Shown in pieces: positions 47,233 to 58,124 of a stretch of DNA of 64,000 nt. The notes under the pieces are model-generated. The model ran no database searches. It saw only the letters and a program-made list of their open reading frames with translations, and was not told where the DNA came from. Position 1 is the first letter of the stretch. Every line of letters begins with the position of its first letter. Source of the stretch: Cerrena zonata (taxonomy: Eukaryota; Basidiomycota; Agaricomycetes; Polyporales; Cerrenaceae); contig JASBNA010000006.1 in NCBI GenBank assembly GCA_038087015.1, forward strand, positions 1,612,001 through 1,676,000, in the 5' to 3' direction. The translations under genes and the position numbers were made by a program.

Positions 47233-48187
47233 ACCAGGTATGATAGTACGCACTGCTGCCGTATCACCAACCTCCATGCGAATATACTTCCCAGCAGACA
47301 TGTAATCTGCGGCCTAAGGACCAAGTCGCACTTCTCGACTTATATATGGAGGCTATCCGCTTGCGGTGGAAGCTCTACACCGCTCGTCTGGGCTCGACCT
47401 AATACCTCGAGAATGGAGGATACGGATGTAAGTGTTCCAACGTGTCTAAGTCTAAGTATGTGCTCACCGTAATCATTATTTCACTAGCTCCAGATCAACT
47501 GGTCACGTATGAACGAGATTTTCGAGAATATCGCAACTAAATTGGGTATTCAAGACCCATCTACATCCGCAATCGAATGGTGTATCTCGACTTACGAGAA
47601 GAACTTTTTAGACTTTGAGAGGCACCTGCGGTCAGTCTTCAGTCGCAGCAGCACGCAGGGCCAGGGTGGCATGGGAATGCCGACTCTTATTGCTTACTCG
47701 ATAACGCACACGCTCCGGAGGATTCTGCTCTGGACCATGCTACAGTAATACGAGTACCGAGATTCCTTCCCCACGGGAAATTTAATCTTCACCTTTCTGT
47801 CCATCCCAAAATTGGCCCGCTCGATGAGTCGCCTATCGTGAATTTGTCTTGGATTCCAGTATCGATAATAAGAATCATGACCTCAACGTGAGCTGAATGA
47901 CAAGGTCATCACTTAGTATCGTTTCCACGATGCAATGGTAAAATATGGAGGAGCTGAATAGGTATGTAAGCATTTGTATCTCGAATAGTTTTGGCAGGAA
48001 TTCAGTGACTGATGCAGAGACCGTTACTACGATCACCTATTCGCATTCGATGCGGACTACATCAGGTTGCAAGATGATGAATTGGTGAAACACTATACTA
48101 GGCGAAGTTGGGCAACCCTACCTCTCGGAAGCCTTCCTATCTGGATGCCATTGATCAGACCATTGTTATCACAGCACACTATATAAG
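47216..48187 (+). pseudogene. Decayed second copy of the double-ARID gene
   Basis: Parts of the gene at 43023 are visible. An ARID first half (LRWKLYTARLGST, stop, YLENGGYG) has an in-frame TAA where the intact copy has WTCVQEEGGYDY. After an intron, LQINWSRMNEIFENIATKLG and CISTYEKNFLDFERHLR correspond to the second half of ARID 1. The linker then ends early (stop after RRILLWTMLQ). Further on, RYYDHLFAFDADYIRLQDD is nearly identical to the end of ARID 2, with DNA identity as high as in the F-box part. No single frame connects these pieces, so I call it a pseudogene. Unlike the intact copy, this one keeps the Trp of ARID 1 (INWSRMNEIF). Confidence 0.75.
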
Positions 48188-48584
48188 AGAGGTTTGGTTG
48201 TCCAATACTTACAACAATGTTCCTAGGTCGAGTCCATCACAGACTAGGATGTTGTTCGAACAAGTATCAAACCACGTTCAAGTTATGGTTTCAATTGCGT
48301 GTATATCCGATGTCAAAGTGTCATAACATATTATTTCTTCTGAAAGCTACAATAACCAATTCACATCATGACCAATTCGTATTAGGAAGAAAATGCGAAT
48401 CCTTCTCGGATCGGTTTATCCCGTTCACTGAAATGTGACCGTATCTGGCCACACGCCCTATATACTTCACATCGCTGGTTATCTACTGATCTCATCTCGC
48501 CGTCTTGTCCTTCATGTAGGCATCCGTTCAATTACAGCTTGACATAAATTGACTCGGTATAGCTCGCAGAAAACTGGAAACCCA
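48188..48584 (+). promoter_or_regulatory. Upstream region of F-box-like gene copy B
   Basis: Counterpart of 44089-44593. TATATA at 48459-48464 lies about 125 bp before the ATG, as in copy A. From 48434 on it is almost identical to copy A. Confidence 0.65.
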
Positions 48585-48765
48585 ATGCCTAGAAGACTCC
48601 CGCCTGAATTGGTGGACCAGGCTATTAACTGGATATATTTGGATAGCGACAGATGGGACTCCCACTCCAAGAGGACCAAGTTGATCAGAGAGCCTGCTTT
48701 AGTCTGCAAAGAGTGGGCTGCTATTTGCAGACCGTACATCTTTCGCGAGATTCGGATCAATAAGA
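48434..48765 (+). repeat. Near-identical 332-bp tract, copy B
   Basis: Partner of 44443-44774, with a single mismatch by eye. Covers promoter, leader and first codons of the downstream gene. Confidence 0.85.
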
Positions 48766-50020
48766 GGCGAGCAAATCAATTCCTTGCTCTCCTACAAACA
48801 GCCCCCGCAATAGGTCTCGTCGTGAAACGATTGATGTTTGATGGACGAGATAGACATCGAAAGCGCGGAAGTCTTTCATGGCTCGTTTCTGCGTTCACAA
48901 GCTTCCATAATTACCTGCCCAATATCAATGACTTCTGCATTAACTATGCGAGGATTCCAAGGTCTGAGGATGCGGTCGATTGGACTACGTCCCTCTATCC
49001 ATTGCTAGAAACAATGGCATCTGTTCGAACGCTTGTAATTGAGGACACTGGCGCGTCCCCAGACATCGTCCAAGAGCTTTCATGTGCTTTTCCAAACCTC
49101 GACTGTGTCATGTTATCCGAGTGCTACTTCATGTCTGAATTTGACGAGGACAGTGAAACCACTTACGACCACCCACCCACATTTCGTCAACTATGCGTCG
49201 ACTGGTATGGAAGTCATTATTCGGCTGTTACAGACGACCCCAATGCATGGGCTTCTGGCAGCCTTGATACGTTGGCTCCATTTTTGTTGACCGCAGAGCC
49301 GAATCGGTCCCTTCGATCTCTAAAGCTCAACATATGCCGGGAGCATTTGAGGTCGGTCGTCTCGCTAATAGACCAGCTTGGACCGAGGTTGGAGGAACTG
49401 GCATTGGATGTCAAGATCAATGAAAACGGTGAGCCATTTTCTAAAGCCTCAGCTCATTTCGATTTCTAAAAAGAAATAACCTGGGGACAGTACATGATGA
49501 ACATCCCGGACCGATTACTTTGAAGTCAAATACGAATCTGCAACATCTTACTTTGGCTGTGCCAAAGCTCCAGAAAAACTACTGCGAGTGGACCAATACC
49601 ATATCGTCGACTCATCTTAGGCGATTAGAGTATCATGTTATATTCCATGACACCGATTTTACCGCGTTAGCTTCCGAGTTGACGAGACCTAATTTTGCTG
49701 GGTTAGACGAACTTACTTTCGTTTGTCTCACCGTGTCAAATGATCCCCACCCAGAAGGCCCAGATACAAAATTAAGGTCCAATGTGGAGAAATACATTCC
49801 TAAATTCGTGAATCGGCATGGCCACGATGTCCTACGTTTCAAGCACGATGAATGGTATTATTCGGGAGGTCCCTACGATGTTTTCTACATGGCAGAACGC
49901 CATTTCTCATACGATGACGAGCAGTGGGACTCGTGGAGTGGAGGCGATGACGAAGAGGTTGATACACGTCGTTCTTACTTAAGTTACTACCTCCCCCCTG
50001 ATGAAATAAATGAGGAGTAG
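48585..50020 (+). CDS. F-box-like protein, copy B
   Basis: Two exons (48585-49428, 49491-50020; phase kept, intron GTGAGCC...GGACAG) encode 457 residues. The first 60 or so residues match copy A except Ala for Thr in KEWAAICRP. The rest has diverged (for example LVVKRLMFDGRDRHRKRGS, LDCVMLSECYFMSEF, LRSLKLNICREHLRS), and it has a longer tail ending LPPDEINEE. Both copies remain open to the end, unlike the ARID partner, so both F-box genes appear functional. Role as for copy A. Confidence 0.82.
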
Positions 50021-50109
50021 GATGCTAGCGGGGGATGACTGTTCAATGTGTTGATCATAGTGTACGAATGGTATCAGAAGTCGATTCACTGCGATGTCGT
50101 TCACCGCAC

Positions 50110-50170
50110 AGATGTTATGACAATTCTTTCTGAAAGCTACAGTAACCAAATCAAATTATGAACAGTACAA
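50110..50170 (+). repeat. Fragment of a third module copy
   Basis: The stretch with TTCTGAAAGCTACAGTAACC followed by AATTATGAACAG resembles 48335-48380 (CTTCTGAAAGCTACAATAACC) and, less closely, 44333-44390. In the module that sequence lies between the ARID and F-box genes, so its recurrence just after F-box copy B suggests a third repeat unit was once present or partly copied. Confidence 0.5.
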
Positions 50171-50317
50171 GTGGTGAATAATAATACAGTAAACAGCTTC
50201 GAAGCACCATAAGACTCAAAAAATAAAACATAAACCAACGTGGGTTTGTCCCTACACAGAAAGGACGCGAAATAACCTATTAATACAATGATCTCACACG
50301 TGAGTTCGTTACTATAG

Positions 50318-53300
50318 CTATGTCTGGGGTGGTGGTAGCGGCATAGCGTGCATCGGTCTCTGCTCGCCACCGTTCTGCGATGAGGAATTAGTCTCGATTT
50401 TGGTACTCGCGACGTGAGAAGAAACTTACGCCATTGATCCACATTTGCATCCCCGGAGCGGTCTGCGAAGGGCCTTCCTTCTCTTCCATGATGAATTCAC
50501 CCCCAGGAGGTGCTGAGTATCCGAACCGACTAAAAGTTGGCGACCCACTTGTTGCCAGAATCTCAGTCAAGGCTTGGCTGTTACCACCATTACCGACAGC
50601 AGCAGCAACAGCAACAGCAGGTACCAGCTGCGACGTTCTGATCGCCAGGGTAGAATGGATAGAACAAGCCAGCTGGAAGTTCTGCCAACTTTTTATCTTG
50701 AGGCGTACCTGGAATAGCATTGGGATTAGGCTTGATCATCTTGCCTGGACTAGCGACTGCGGAGGGGGGTCCAGTGGTGTAATTGAATCCAGGTCGCGAC
50801 GGAGGGGTAATGGATTGCTGTGGTTGGTTAGTGGGCTGCTTGGGCGAAAGACCATCGGTGTCCCAGTCCTGCTCACTCATCAACATCGGGGCAGGACGTC
50901 GGAGCAACTTGGTGAAGGTTGACTTTGAGGACCTGTTCGGCGAGTTTGCCGATTAAGGGATGGCCACCTTGAAGATCCTTACGTTCCCAGCGCCATCGGA
51001 AGGAGGGAAGCATATTCAGAGCCATCCATACGTCCTCCATTGCAACCTCACGAGCAAGACGTTCACATTTAGACATGTGACCGAATAGGATAACCATCGC
51101 TGCAATGTGAAGCGGTATAGGTGAGACAAAGAAGGCGATATCGGGGAAACGTATGAGTTGATTGTGGATGACGATGATGTTATGAGACGTCACAATCGCT
51201 AGAAGCGGACAGTTAGTATCAATTTGCAAAAGATAAGACGAAGAACCTACCATCTTCGAGGGCACGGAATCGATGGTGATACGGCACCGCACTCGAGCTG
51301 AATAATGCCCTCAACAGCAGAATTCGGGTGATGCCGACCTTCAGTAAAGTCAAACCCACATCTTCGGAGATGTTCTGTACAAGTTCCGTCCTCCGGTCTC
51401 TTGACCACTCGTCAGTTCCACTGAAATAGAACTTGTACTTATCGGGCAGTTGCCTCTTAAACTCGGTCATGCTCTTGATGATCCTCGTTGCATGACGCAT
51501 GATGCTATCAGCGCTCTGAGTAGTAGGCGCGTACAGAGAGTTTATGATATCGGCTTGAATCTCTGCACAAGGAGCAGAAATCACAAAATGCTCAGATACC
51601 TCACCCTTACTTCGTGAGGGTGAGGGTTGGGGAGTGTTAGAATCGGATGGAGCAATAGCAAGAGGTCGTCCAAGTAGTATCGAGGTACCACGATCATGTA
51701 GGAGGACAATGCTCCATAAGCGAATACGGAGTTGACATTCCTCCTCGGAGTATTGGGGTGAGGGAGGAGGTTGAGCGGCTGGGTCACCCATGTTCAGCTG
51801 AGGCGGGTTGGTCGGGTCATGATGGAGGCCGAGTTCGATAGCTAGTCGGACCATGCTTCCGACCAAACGCCAGAGTGTCCTTCCTTGTCTCTGATAAATT
51901 ATCAACGAGGGTCTAAAGTTTGGAGCGAGAAAATACAAACCTCGGTGTATAGATACCAATGTAGTAGTATGAGAGCTTGTAAACTGGAGACGGAAACTCG
52001 GAGATCAGGCTTTACAGCGAGTGCACGATCGAAGAACTCCTCGTGAGTAGGCCAATCAGGCATAAGAAGTTTCGGGTTGACGGGACCTGTTGCACCCTCC
52101 TTCTCGTGAACGCTGACCAGATGATTTAATTCGCTCAAGGTGGCAAGGGCAAACAAGAGATAAACACAGCAGATATAGCCAGGGTCATGTTGCACGGTGC
52201 GCCCTTCGTACAAGTCTGCAAGCTTTTGTTCAAACGAGATTCGCATCAGAGCAGGTCGGTGGAAATTGAGTCGCTCAAAGTAAATACGGAGCATATCTGC
52301 GACCGTCTTACGATCCTTGGGAAGCCAGACAGGAATTGCGTTCTGCGCATTTGCGTCGCCGTTCCCTGCCATCGGACTGGTGGGAGAGACAACTGAGTTG
52401 CGACGCATGCTGACGGTCACCCACTTGTTGCCATCGCGAGGTAAGAATGGCTCAGCAATATCGCGATCTCGACGAGACGAGAGACCGCTATGGCCGACAG
52501 CAAGATCCTCGGTATCAATAGCTGCCGGGGCAAGTTTAAGGTCGCTAACAATCTCAGCCGAGACACCAAAGTTTTTTGCCAATGCCTAAAAATAATTTAT
52601 TCGTGAGGGACGTTCGCGTATGTGAGGGACTGAGCATTACCTCACTGTTCGAAAGATCATGTGGAAGCGGATCAGCAGGACGTTGTTCATGTGCTGAAGG
52701 GGGACGAAGCGGTTGCATAGCAGGTGGTGGAGGCGGATGTTGGAATGCGGGGTGAATCTGAGGATTGTACCCAGGGGGCGGAGGTTGCATCATATGTGGG
52801 TGGGGCGGCGGAGGACCATAGGGATGTGGGTAGTGCATAGGAATTGGGGCATGGTAGGGCATCATCGGTGGCCCTGGAGGTCCGTATGCGTATGGTCTTG
52901 GTGAGCCATCATTTGGCGGAGGAGGCGCTTCCTGGCGTAGAGGGAAACCTCTGGAGGGGCCACCCTGGGGTTGCTGATAAGGGGTAAATGGGAACATATT
53001 GGCATCGCTGGCATCGATCTCGATACCTTCTCGTGCAAGAGTCTCGTCGAGGTTTGTGAGATCGAAGCCAGGATCCCGACGTTTGAGCAGAGCAACACAG
53101 CCTGCAAGCTGTCTCTCGACGAGCTCAGTGTGGCCGCGGGCAATAAGGGTCTGTCTGTGTCTGTCCTCCTGGTGGCATGGTACGCCTGCAGTCGCGCAAG
53201 CAGTACATTTTGGGTGCTTGGAATCGCACTGATCGACGACGACAAAGTCAGACAAATGCGAAATGCGGGGTGGACGCGACGGGGATTTGCCGTCGGTGTC

Positions 53301-53568
53301 GCCCGACGGGACTTGCCTTAATTTTCTTACTTCTGCATCGAGCGCAAGCTTCATGAGACCTTCTTAGACGTCTTGGTTCTGCTGGATGAGGGGCCTCGTC
53401 GCCGTTATCTACTTTCTTCCGCTTTCTTGACGACGTCGACTGGGGGGTTTGCTGGTTTGGTGAGGATTGCTGCTGGGGCGGGGGTTGATTCTGGTCCATC
53501 TGCAGCGCCGACTGCAACGACGACTGCGAGAGGTTCAAGTCTGGGTGCTGGGGGAGCATGTGGGTCAT
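50318..53568 (-). CDS. Zn2Cys6 fungal transcription factor
   Basis: Start ATG 53568 (MTHMLPQHPDLNLSQSSLQS). After Gln/Ser-rich residues comes the zinc cluster CARCRSKKIKC followed by DSKHPKCTACATAGVPC, exactly CX2CX6CX6CX2CX6C. It is split by an 88-nt intron at 53229-53316 with a GC donor (GCAAGT). A short coiled linker (HTELVERQLAGCVALLKRR), a long Pro/His/Tyr-rich stretch, and the fungal regulatory domain follow (DMLRIYFERLNFHRPALMR, LQALILLHWYLYTE, RTLWRLVGSMVRLAIELGLH, RIRLWSIVLLHDRGTSILLG). The C-terminus is NSQALTEILATSGSP ... HAMPLPPPQT. Two frame problems occur near the 3' end: a C4 run (plus 50888-50891), which a 42-nt intron could also explain, and a +1 near 50620-50640 beside a GCT-type repeat. 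Target genes are unknown. Confidence 0.87.
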
Positions 53569-56401
53569 CTCTGCCGTCGTCCTCGACGTTGTCGATGGCG
53601 AGCAGGGGAAGGAACAAGACTGTCTGTGCGCTGAGCAAGCTTGTCCTGAACTCCGTTTTCCCCCTGTCACCCCACCCCTGAATTTCGCGCGATAACCACG
53701 TCGGACTTTCAATCTCTCCCTTTTTGCGTAATTTAACTGTGCTCCCGCTCCCAGCCAGGACCCCGTTTACTCCCACCATTATCCCAAAAAGGCAGGTTCA
53801 GTGGTTCCCCCTTCTTTCGAATCACCATTCATCACCCTATTCATTTCCCCCGGTCCTATCACCGTTCTCCGTAACGCCAAAGTGATGTATGTCAACTTCC
53901 AACTTGGAACAGGGACAACAAACGTTGACATTTTCGCCATCTTGTCCTTGTTTTATCAGGATCAATCAGGTTTTATCACCCTGCCTTGTTTCGTGTCTGT
54001 ATTATGGCACACAATATTTGACAGTGCCTCTGTTCGTTTCTGGGAGCGACATATTGGACACATGGCTTCAACTCAGACGATCTAAAACCAATCTGATATC
54101 ATTTTTGACGCTATGAAGCGCTATGTACCAGTGTCTTCTGTGCACGACGGAATGCAAAAGAAGCGACTGCCCAGCACAGCACGTCACCTATGTCATTCTT
54201 GAGTAACCCGAACCGGTATTTCGGCCTCCCCTTTACCCTGCACCCTGACAGTATATTCTGTTGAATTTTAGATTTGACCGAATGCTCAGTCACCCGCTGC
54301 TAGCACTCGTTGCACTCCATGGGAGTGCGCGCGTTTCAAGACGGTCATTTCACACGGAACTCGTACCGGGTTTGCAGCCTGTAGTCCACCGAGAATTCCA
54401 TAGCACCATTTTTTCGTCGAGATCGTGCTGCTGGTGGGGCTTTGAGGGGGCTATAAAACCATGATACCCACCACTATGATGGCCAGTTGAGAACCGAGGT
54501 TGACCGGATTGACCACCTTGTTTTTCGGGAACCTCCGAGCTTTCACAAACGCTACCGATGTTGGCCAATCACTTGGCCTCTATTCACAACGACTAGCAGC
54601 TCAGCATCCGAGTCGGTGTCTCTGTTAAATATCCACGTACTGTGCTTGGCATATCCTGGTCATGGAATCACGGCTTACATCGACGATGTTACTGTCTTCA
54701 CCTCCATGATGGGGTATAACACTCAGCTTTCATTAAAACTGTCGCCCGCCCCAAACGCATCATGGGACCGTCCACCTCACGATCGAGCTCCCGTTCACAC
54801 TTATCCCCATCCATTAGATTTTGTCCGAGGGAAGGTCTCAAAACCTACTAGATGAGTAACAACTCCGTGCGATGCATTAAACTCAAATGACCTCTAGGAC
54901 TGCTGAATTGTGGCTTCGGAATCCGTGCACCAATTAATATTCAAGATTTGATATGTGGTGGCGGTTTTCTCTCTCTCTCTAGGTCTACTATATATACAAC
55001 AAACTATTGAGCAGGATATTTGGATTACATTCCATGTACGTCTTATCATCGCATGGAATACAACATCGTTCATACATCTTACAAACACCATGGATCATGT
55101 CCCAGCTCACTGCAATTTGCCCCATTTTGGTAATTATTCTCTTCGAAAGACATCTGGGACATGAAATATCCTGTGAAACGATCACTGCTTGACAGGTATC
55201 CCTATTGATATCGATAAAAGATATGCCGTGTCTGGGTGTATTCGTATCACGATCCACACAGATATCACGGACCAATGTCTCGAAAGCGTGAGTTATTACC
55301 ATGCGTTCCTCTAGGTTCCCCTGAATGCCAAATACTTACCGTTGGCTGGTTCTCTCTGGTTCTAAACGTTAAATCCAAATGTTCCAGACCAAAGTGTTCC
55401 TTAAGTACTTTCAAGATGCCTGTACCGAAGTACGTTATTGCAGAGATATTAGGTTTTGAATTATGCTGTATCTTCATTGTGCCCTGTGATTCTTGTATGC
55501 GGCATATGCTCACCGGTTTGAATACCGACCTTGGTAAGCAGTCTGTGTTAGTTGATGATCAAAAGACATTTGCTGTGAATCTCCTCCATGAAATCCCAGA
55601 TACTGAGACAATCCCTTGCAACATCGTTGATCAAGTTTCGTATTTGAATTTCCTCAATTTTCCTGAACCTTGTACCTAAGCATCTATCCTTACACCATCG
55701 AGGCCTTTCATTTGCCAACCGACCCTCGTGCACCCCGTATATACTTTGCATCTTCAGGCAGAGTTCGTTCCCATCCCACCACCCAGAATGTCTGTCGAAA
55801 CACTCCAAGGCGATAGCTCGGCTAACAGGACTTCCAATTGCTTCCAAGCCTAAAGGACCTATGGGTTCTAGCCCCCTCGGACATTGAGTTTGTTTCGACA
55901 GTGAAGCCCAGCTGACCTGGTCCCTTACCTCCGATTCCGCACGGCGTTTCTCAAGGGCCAGGGATCGATGATATCATGTGGAAGCACGCCTCGTTCCTTT
56001 ACCAGATGGTTCTTCGCATTGGGCTGTCCTGTTTTTCATTGTGATTGTACTGGTCATTGGTGCAACGTGCGTATGTACGTGAAGCTGTGAGATAGTCTAT
56101 GTAGGATAGGAGAAATGAGATGGAGCGAAAAGATGAGGGATGGATGGTACATGGGACTTTTGATACAACATGGCGGGGGGTCTATGATGTGTGATCAGGG
56201 GGATAGGGCATGCAATGTGATGGATAAGGAGAGAGGAGGGGATCGTCAGGGGAGACAGTCTACGTGAATAGTAATTCCAGAGAGCAAATAAGATAATAAG
56301 GAGAACCAGGCTAGACCCAAAGATGACGAGGACCAATGTATGAAATAAGAATAGATTCCTGAGGCATGTGCATTCAATGGGAATCGAGGTCAGTGGCTGG
56401 T
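53569..56401. other. Gene-poor region (2.8 kb)
   Basis: The left end is the promoter of the Zn2Cys6 factor. The middle has no convincing exon chain. A weak candidate gene on the minus strand (54988-55847) is listed separately. A short CT run lies near 54970. I see no tRNA, transposon ends or long repeats. Confidence 0.45.
54988..55847 (-). CDS. Possible multi-exon hypothetical gene
   Basis: Three open stretches on the minus strand could be exons: about 55847-55548 (start MEAIGSPVSRAIALECFDRH), 55513-55320 (ILKVLKEHFGLEHLDLTFRT, with a good GTAAGT donor after ENQPT) and 55302-54988 (MVITHAFETLVRDICVDRD; CPRCLSKRIITKMG). Composition is protein-like and the donor is good, but I could not join them into one frame with confidence and recognise no family. 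It may be a real small gene, a decayed gene or chance. Confidence 0.2.
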
Positions 56402-57788
56402 CTACAGCAACTGCTCCATCCGTTCAAGGACGACTGCAAATCCACGAAGGAGTCTGTACACCCTTCGATTGAGCAGCGCAGTATCACCTGGGGAGGGGGG
56501 CTTTTGAACAGCCCTCATCTGATGAAACACCAACGCCCTCTTTGCATTCGTCCGCATCATAATCTCGACTCTCGACTTTTTGCCTTTGTACGGCCCTGTC
56601 GAGGGTGACAGGGAGAGAGATGGCGATCCGGGCAAGTTCGAGTGTGAGTCGTGAGCGGCGCCTGAAATCAAAATAGGATAATTGACGGAACGCGTATTGG
56701 AGTTCCACCACCCGAGATAATTCGGCGTTTAGAGCAAAGATACACGTTCGACATGCTATTAGGAAATGTAAGGCCCTAACAACGTCTGGAGTAAGGAGCA
56801 ATTACTTACTTAGAGCACGTTGTCGAATAGATTGTAATGTGGCTAAGACAGCGTCGATACCGTCGTCCCCCATTCGCATTGAAGGGTTGAAGTCGTTCAC
56901 AGCCCCTGCACAATTGAGATCAGAAAACATAATCATGTGCAGACACAAGAGAAAATAGATGCTAATAGATGTAAATCACGAGGGAGCAACTCACGTAGTA
57001 AAGTCCTAACAGTTTCGAGATCTCCATCAAGAAAGTCATTAAACACACCGAGGACCACACTTCTAAATGTTTCCTCGGCTCGTTGGTAGGGATGTGCGGC
57101 AAAGTCATAGGGTGCACTTGGGGGGCGTGAATCATACATTCGTTTCGACGCCGGTTTGCTGAGAACGTCATAGGCAACTGAGACCTTTTGGAAAGCCTCC
57201 GTGGCCTCAGGACTGTCTGGGAATTTACTACGCAGACAATGGAGCTGCTGAGAAACTGATCATGCGGGGCTGTATGGACCTGGACTCACTCTGGGTGACA
57301 GGATTTGCTTCTCGAAAGATATGCCCGGCGAAGGGTCAGCCTGTCTGCGGGGGAGGTCTCGCTGATACCCAAAACTTTGTACAAGTCGTCCTCTGCGAGG
57401 ATTTCTTTTATTACTGCGCGACTTTTTGGAGCGTGGGCGCTACTGTGATATGTGGCGGAAGAGGAAGAGGATGATGGGCCATAATCATCCAATATCGAGG
57501 ATGAGGATGAGGAGGAAGATGTGGATCCGATGCTCGAGTCTTCGCTCTCTGATGAATCGGGTGAGGGCCATGAAATGCATCGTCTCGGAGCGCGGTGCTC
57601 GTCTTCTGTGTCTTCGTCAATTGGTAGATAAAAATAGGAACTCGCTATAGGGTTCCGAGGTTATGTCACGTCAGAGTTGTACAGGATGAAGGGAACGTCG
57701 AGCTGAGAGCAAATGCGCACCTGAGGTGATTATCCTCGAGATGTTTGGGAACATCGTCGTTGTAGAGCAACATGCAGTCTGGTCGCAT
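56402..57788 (-). CDS. J-domain (DnaJ/Hsp40) co-chaperone
   Basis: I start at the ATG at 57788 (MRPDCMLLYNDDVPKHLEDN), but a further upstream exon is possible because the frame stays open. A Ser-rich acidic region (DSSESEDSSIGSTSSSSSSS) precedes the J domain: DDLYKVLGISETSPADRLTL, RRAYLSRSKS, CHPD and EAFQKVSVAYDVLSKPASKR. The HPD triplet that activates Hsp70 is intact but split by an intron (CACCCAGA joined to TAAATTC). No Gly/Phe or zinc-finger region is present, so it is a type III J-protein. The C-terminal part is helical (FALNAELSRVVELQYAFRQL; LNRRVYRLLRGFAVVLERME). At 56495-56500 a C6 run on the coding strand shifts the frame; one C fewer joins CSKAP to SPGDTALLNRR. Confidence 0.8.
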
Positions 57789-58124
57789 GTGATTATAGTC
57801 GACTAAGAAATTCAGAATCCGTCGATCTAGATCTCCGATCAATGGCGTAATGGCTTATCTTATCAACACATGGCATCCCCCTGAATTGCTATTGTACCGA
57901 GGTGGCCGAGCACTACGCCACTGGTCCAGGCATGAGAAGGTATTGTTTTATTCTTGGAATTTCTTCCAACATTTATCTGAATGCATGGAATTAAAGTAAA
58001 TGCCTTTAGGAGAAAACTCTCTGTTGAGTTGGGAATAGTAAGTATCTCGCGTGGACTCAGACTAGGTCTTTAGGTCAGTCTCAAAGTTATAAAATTACAT
58101 TAATGCTATGAAGGTCAAAACATG
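57789..58124. other. Intergenic region between two minus-strand genes
   Basis: 3' UTR of the CobW gene and promoter of the J-domain gene. An additional 5' exon of the latter may lie here, because an open frame (PLIGDLDRRILNFLVDYNHM) runs upstream of the chosen ATG. Confidence 0.45.

Noticed and set aside
50880..50925. A 42-nt GTTGCT...GAGCAG intron in the Zn2Cys6 gene
   Set aside because: It would keep frame, but it is shorter than other introns and has a weak donor; a base error in the C4 run explains the break equally well. Left undecided in the gene call.
57895..57925. tRNA A-box-like sequence GGTGGCCGAGCACTACGCC
   Set aside because: No B-box (GGTTCRANTCC) follows at the right distance and the arms do not fold as a cloverleaf.
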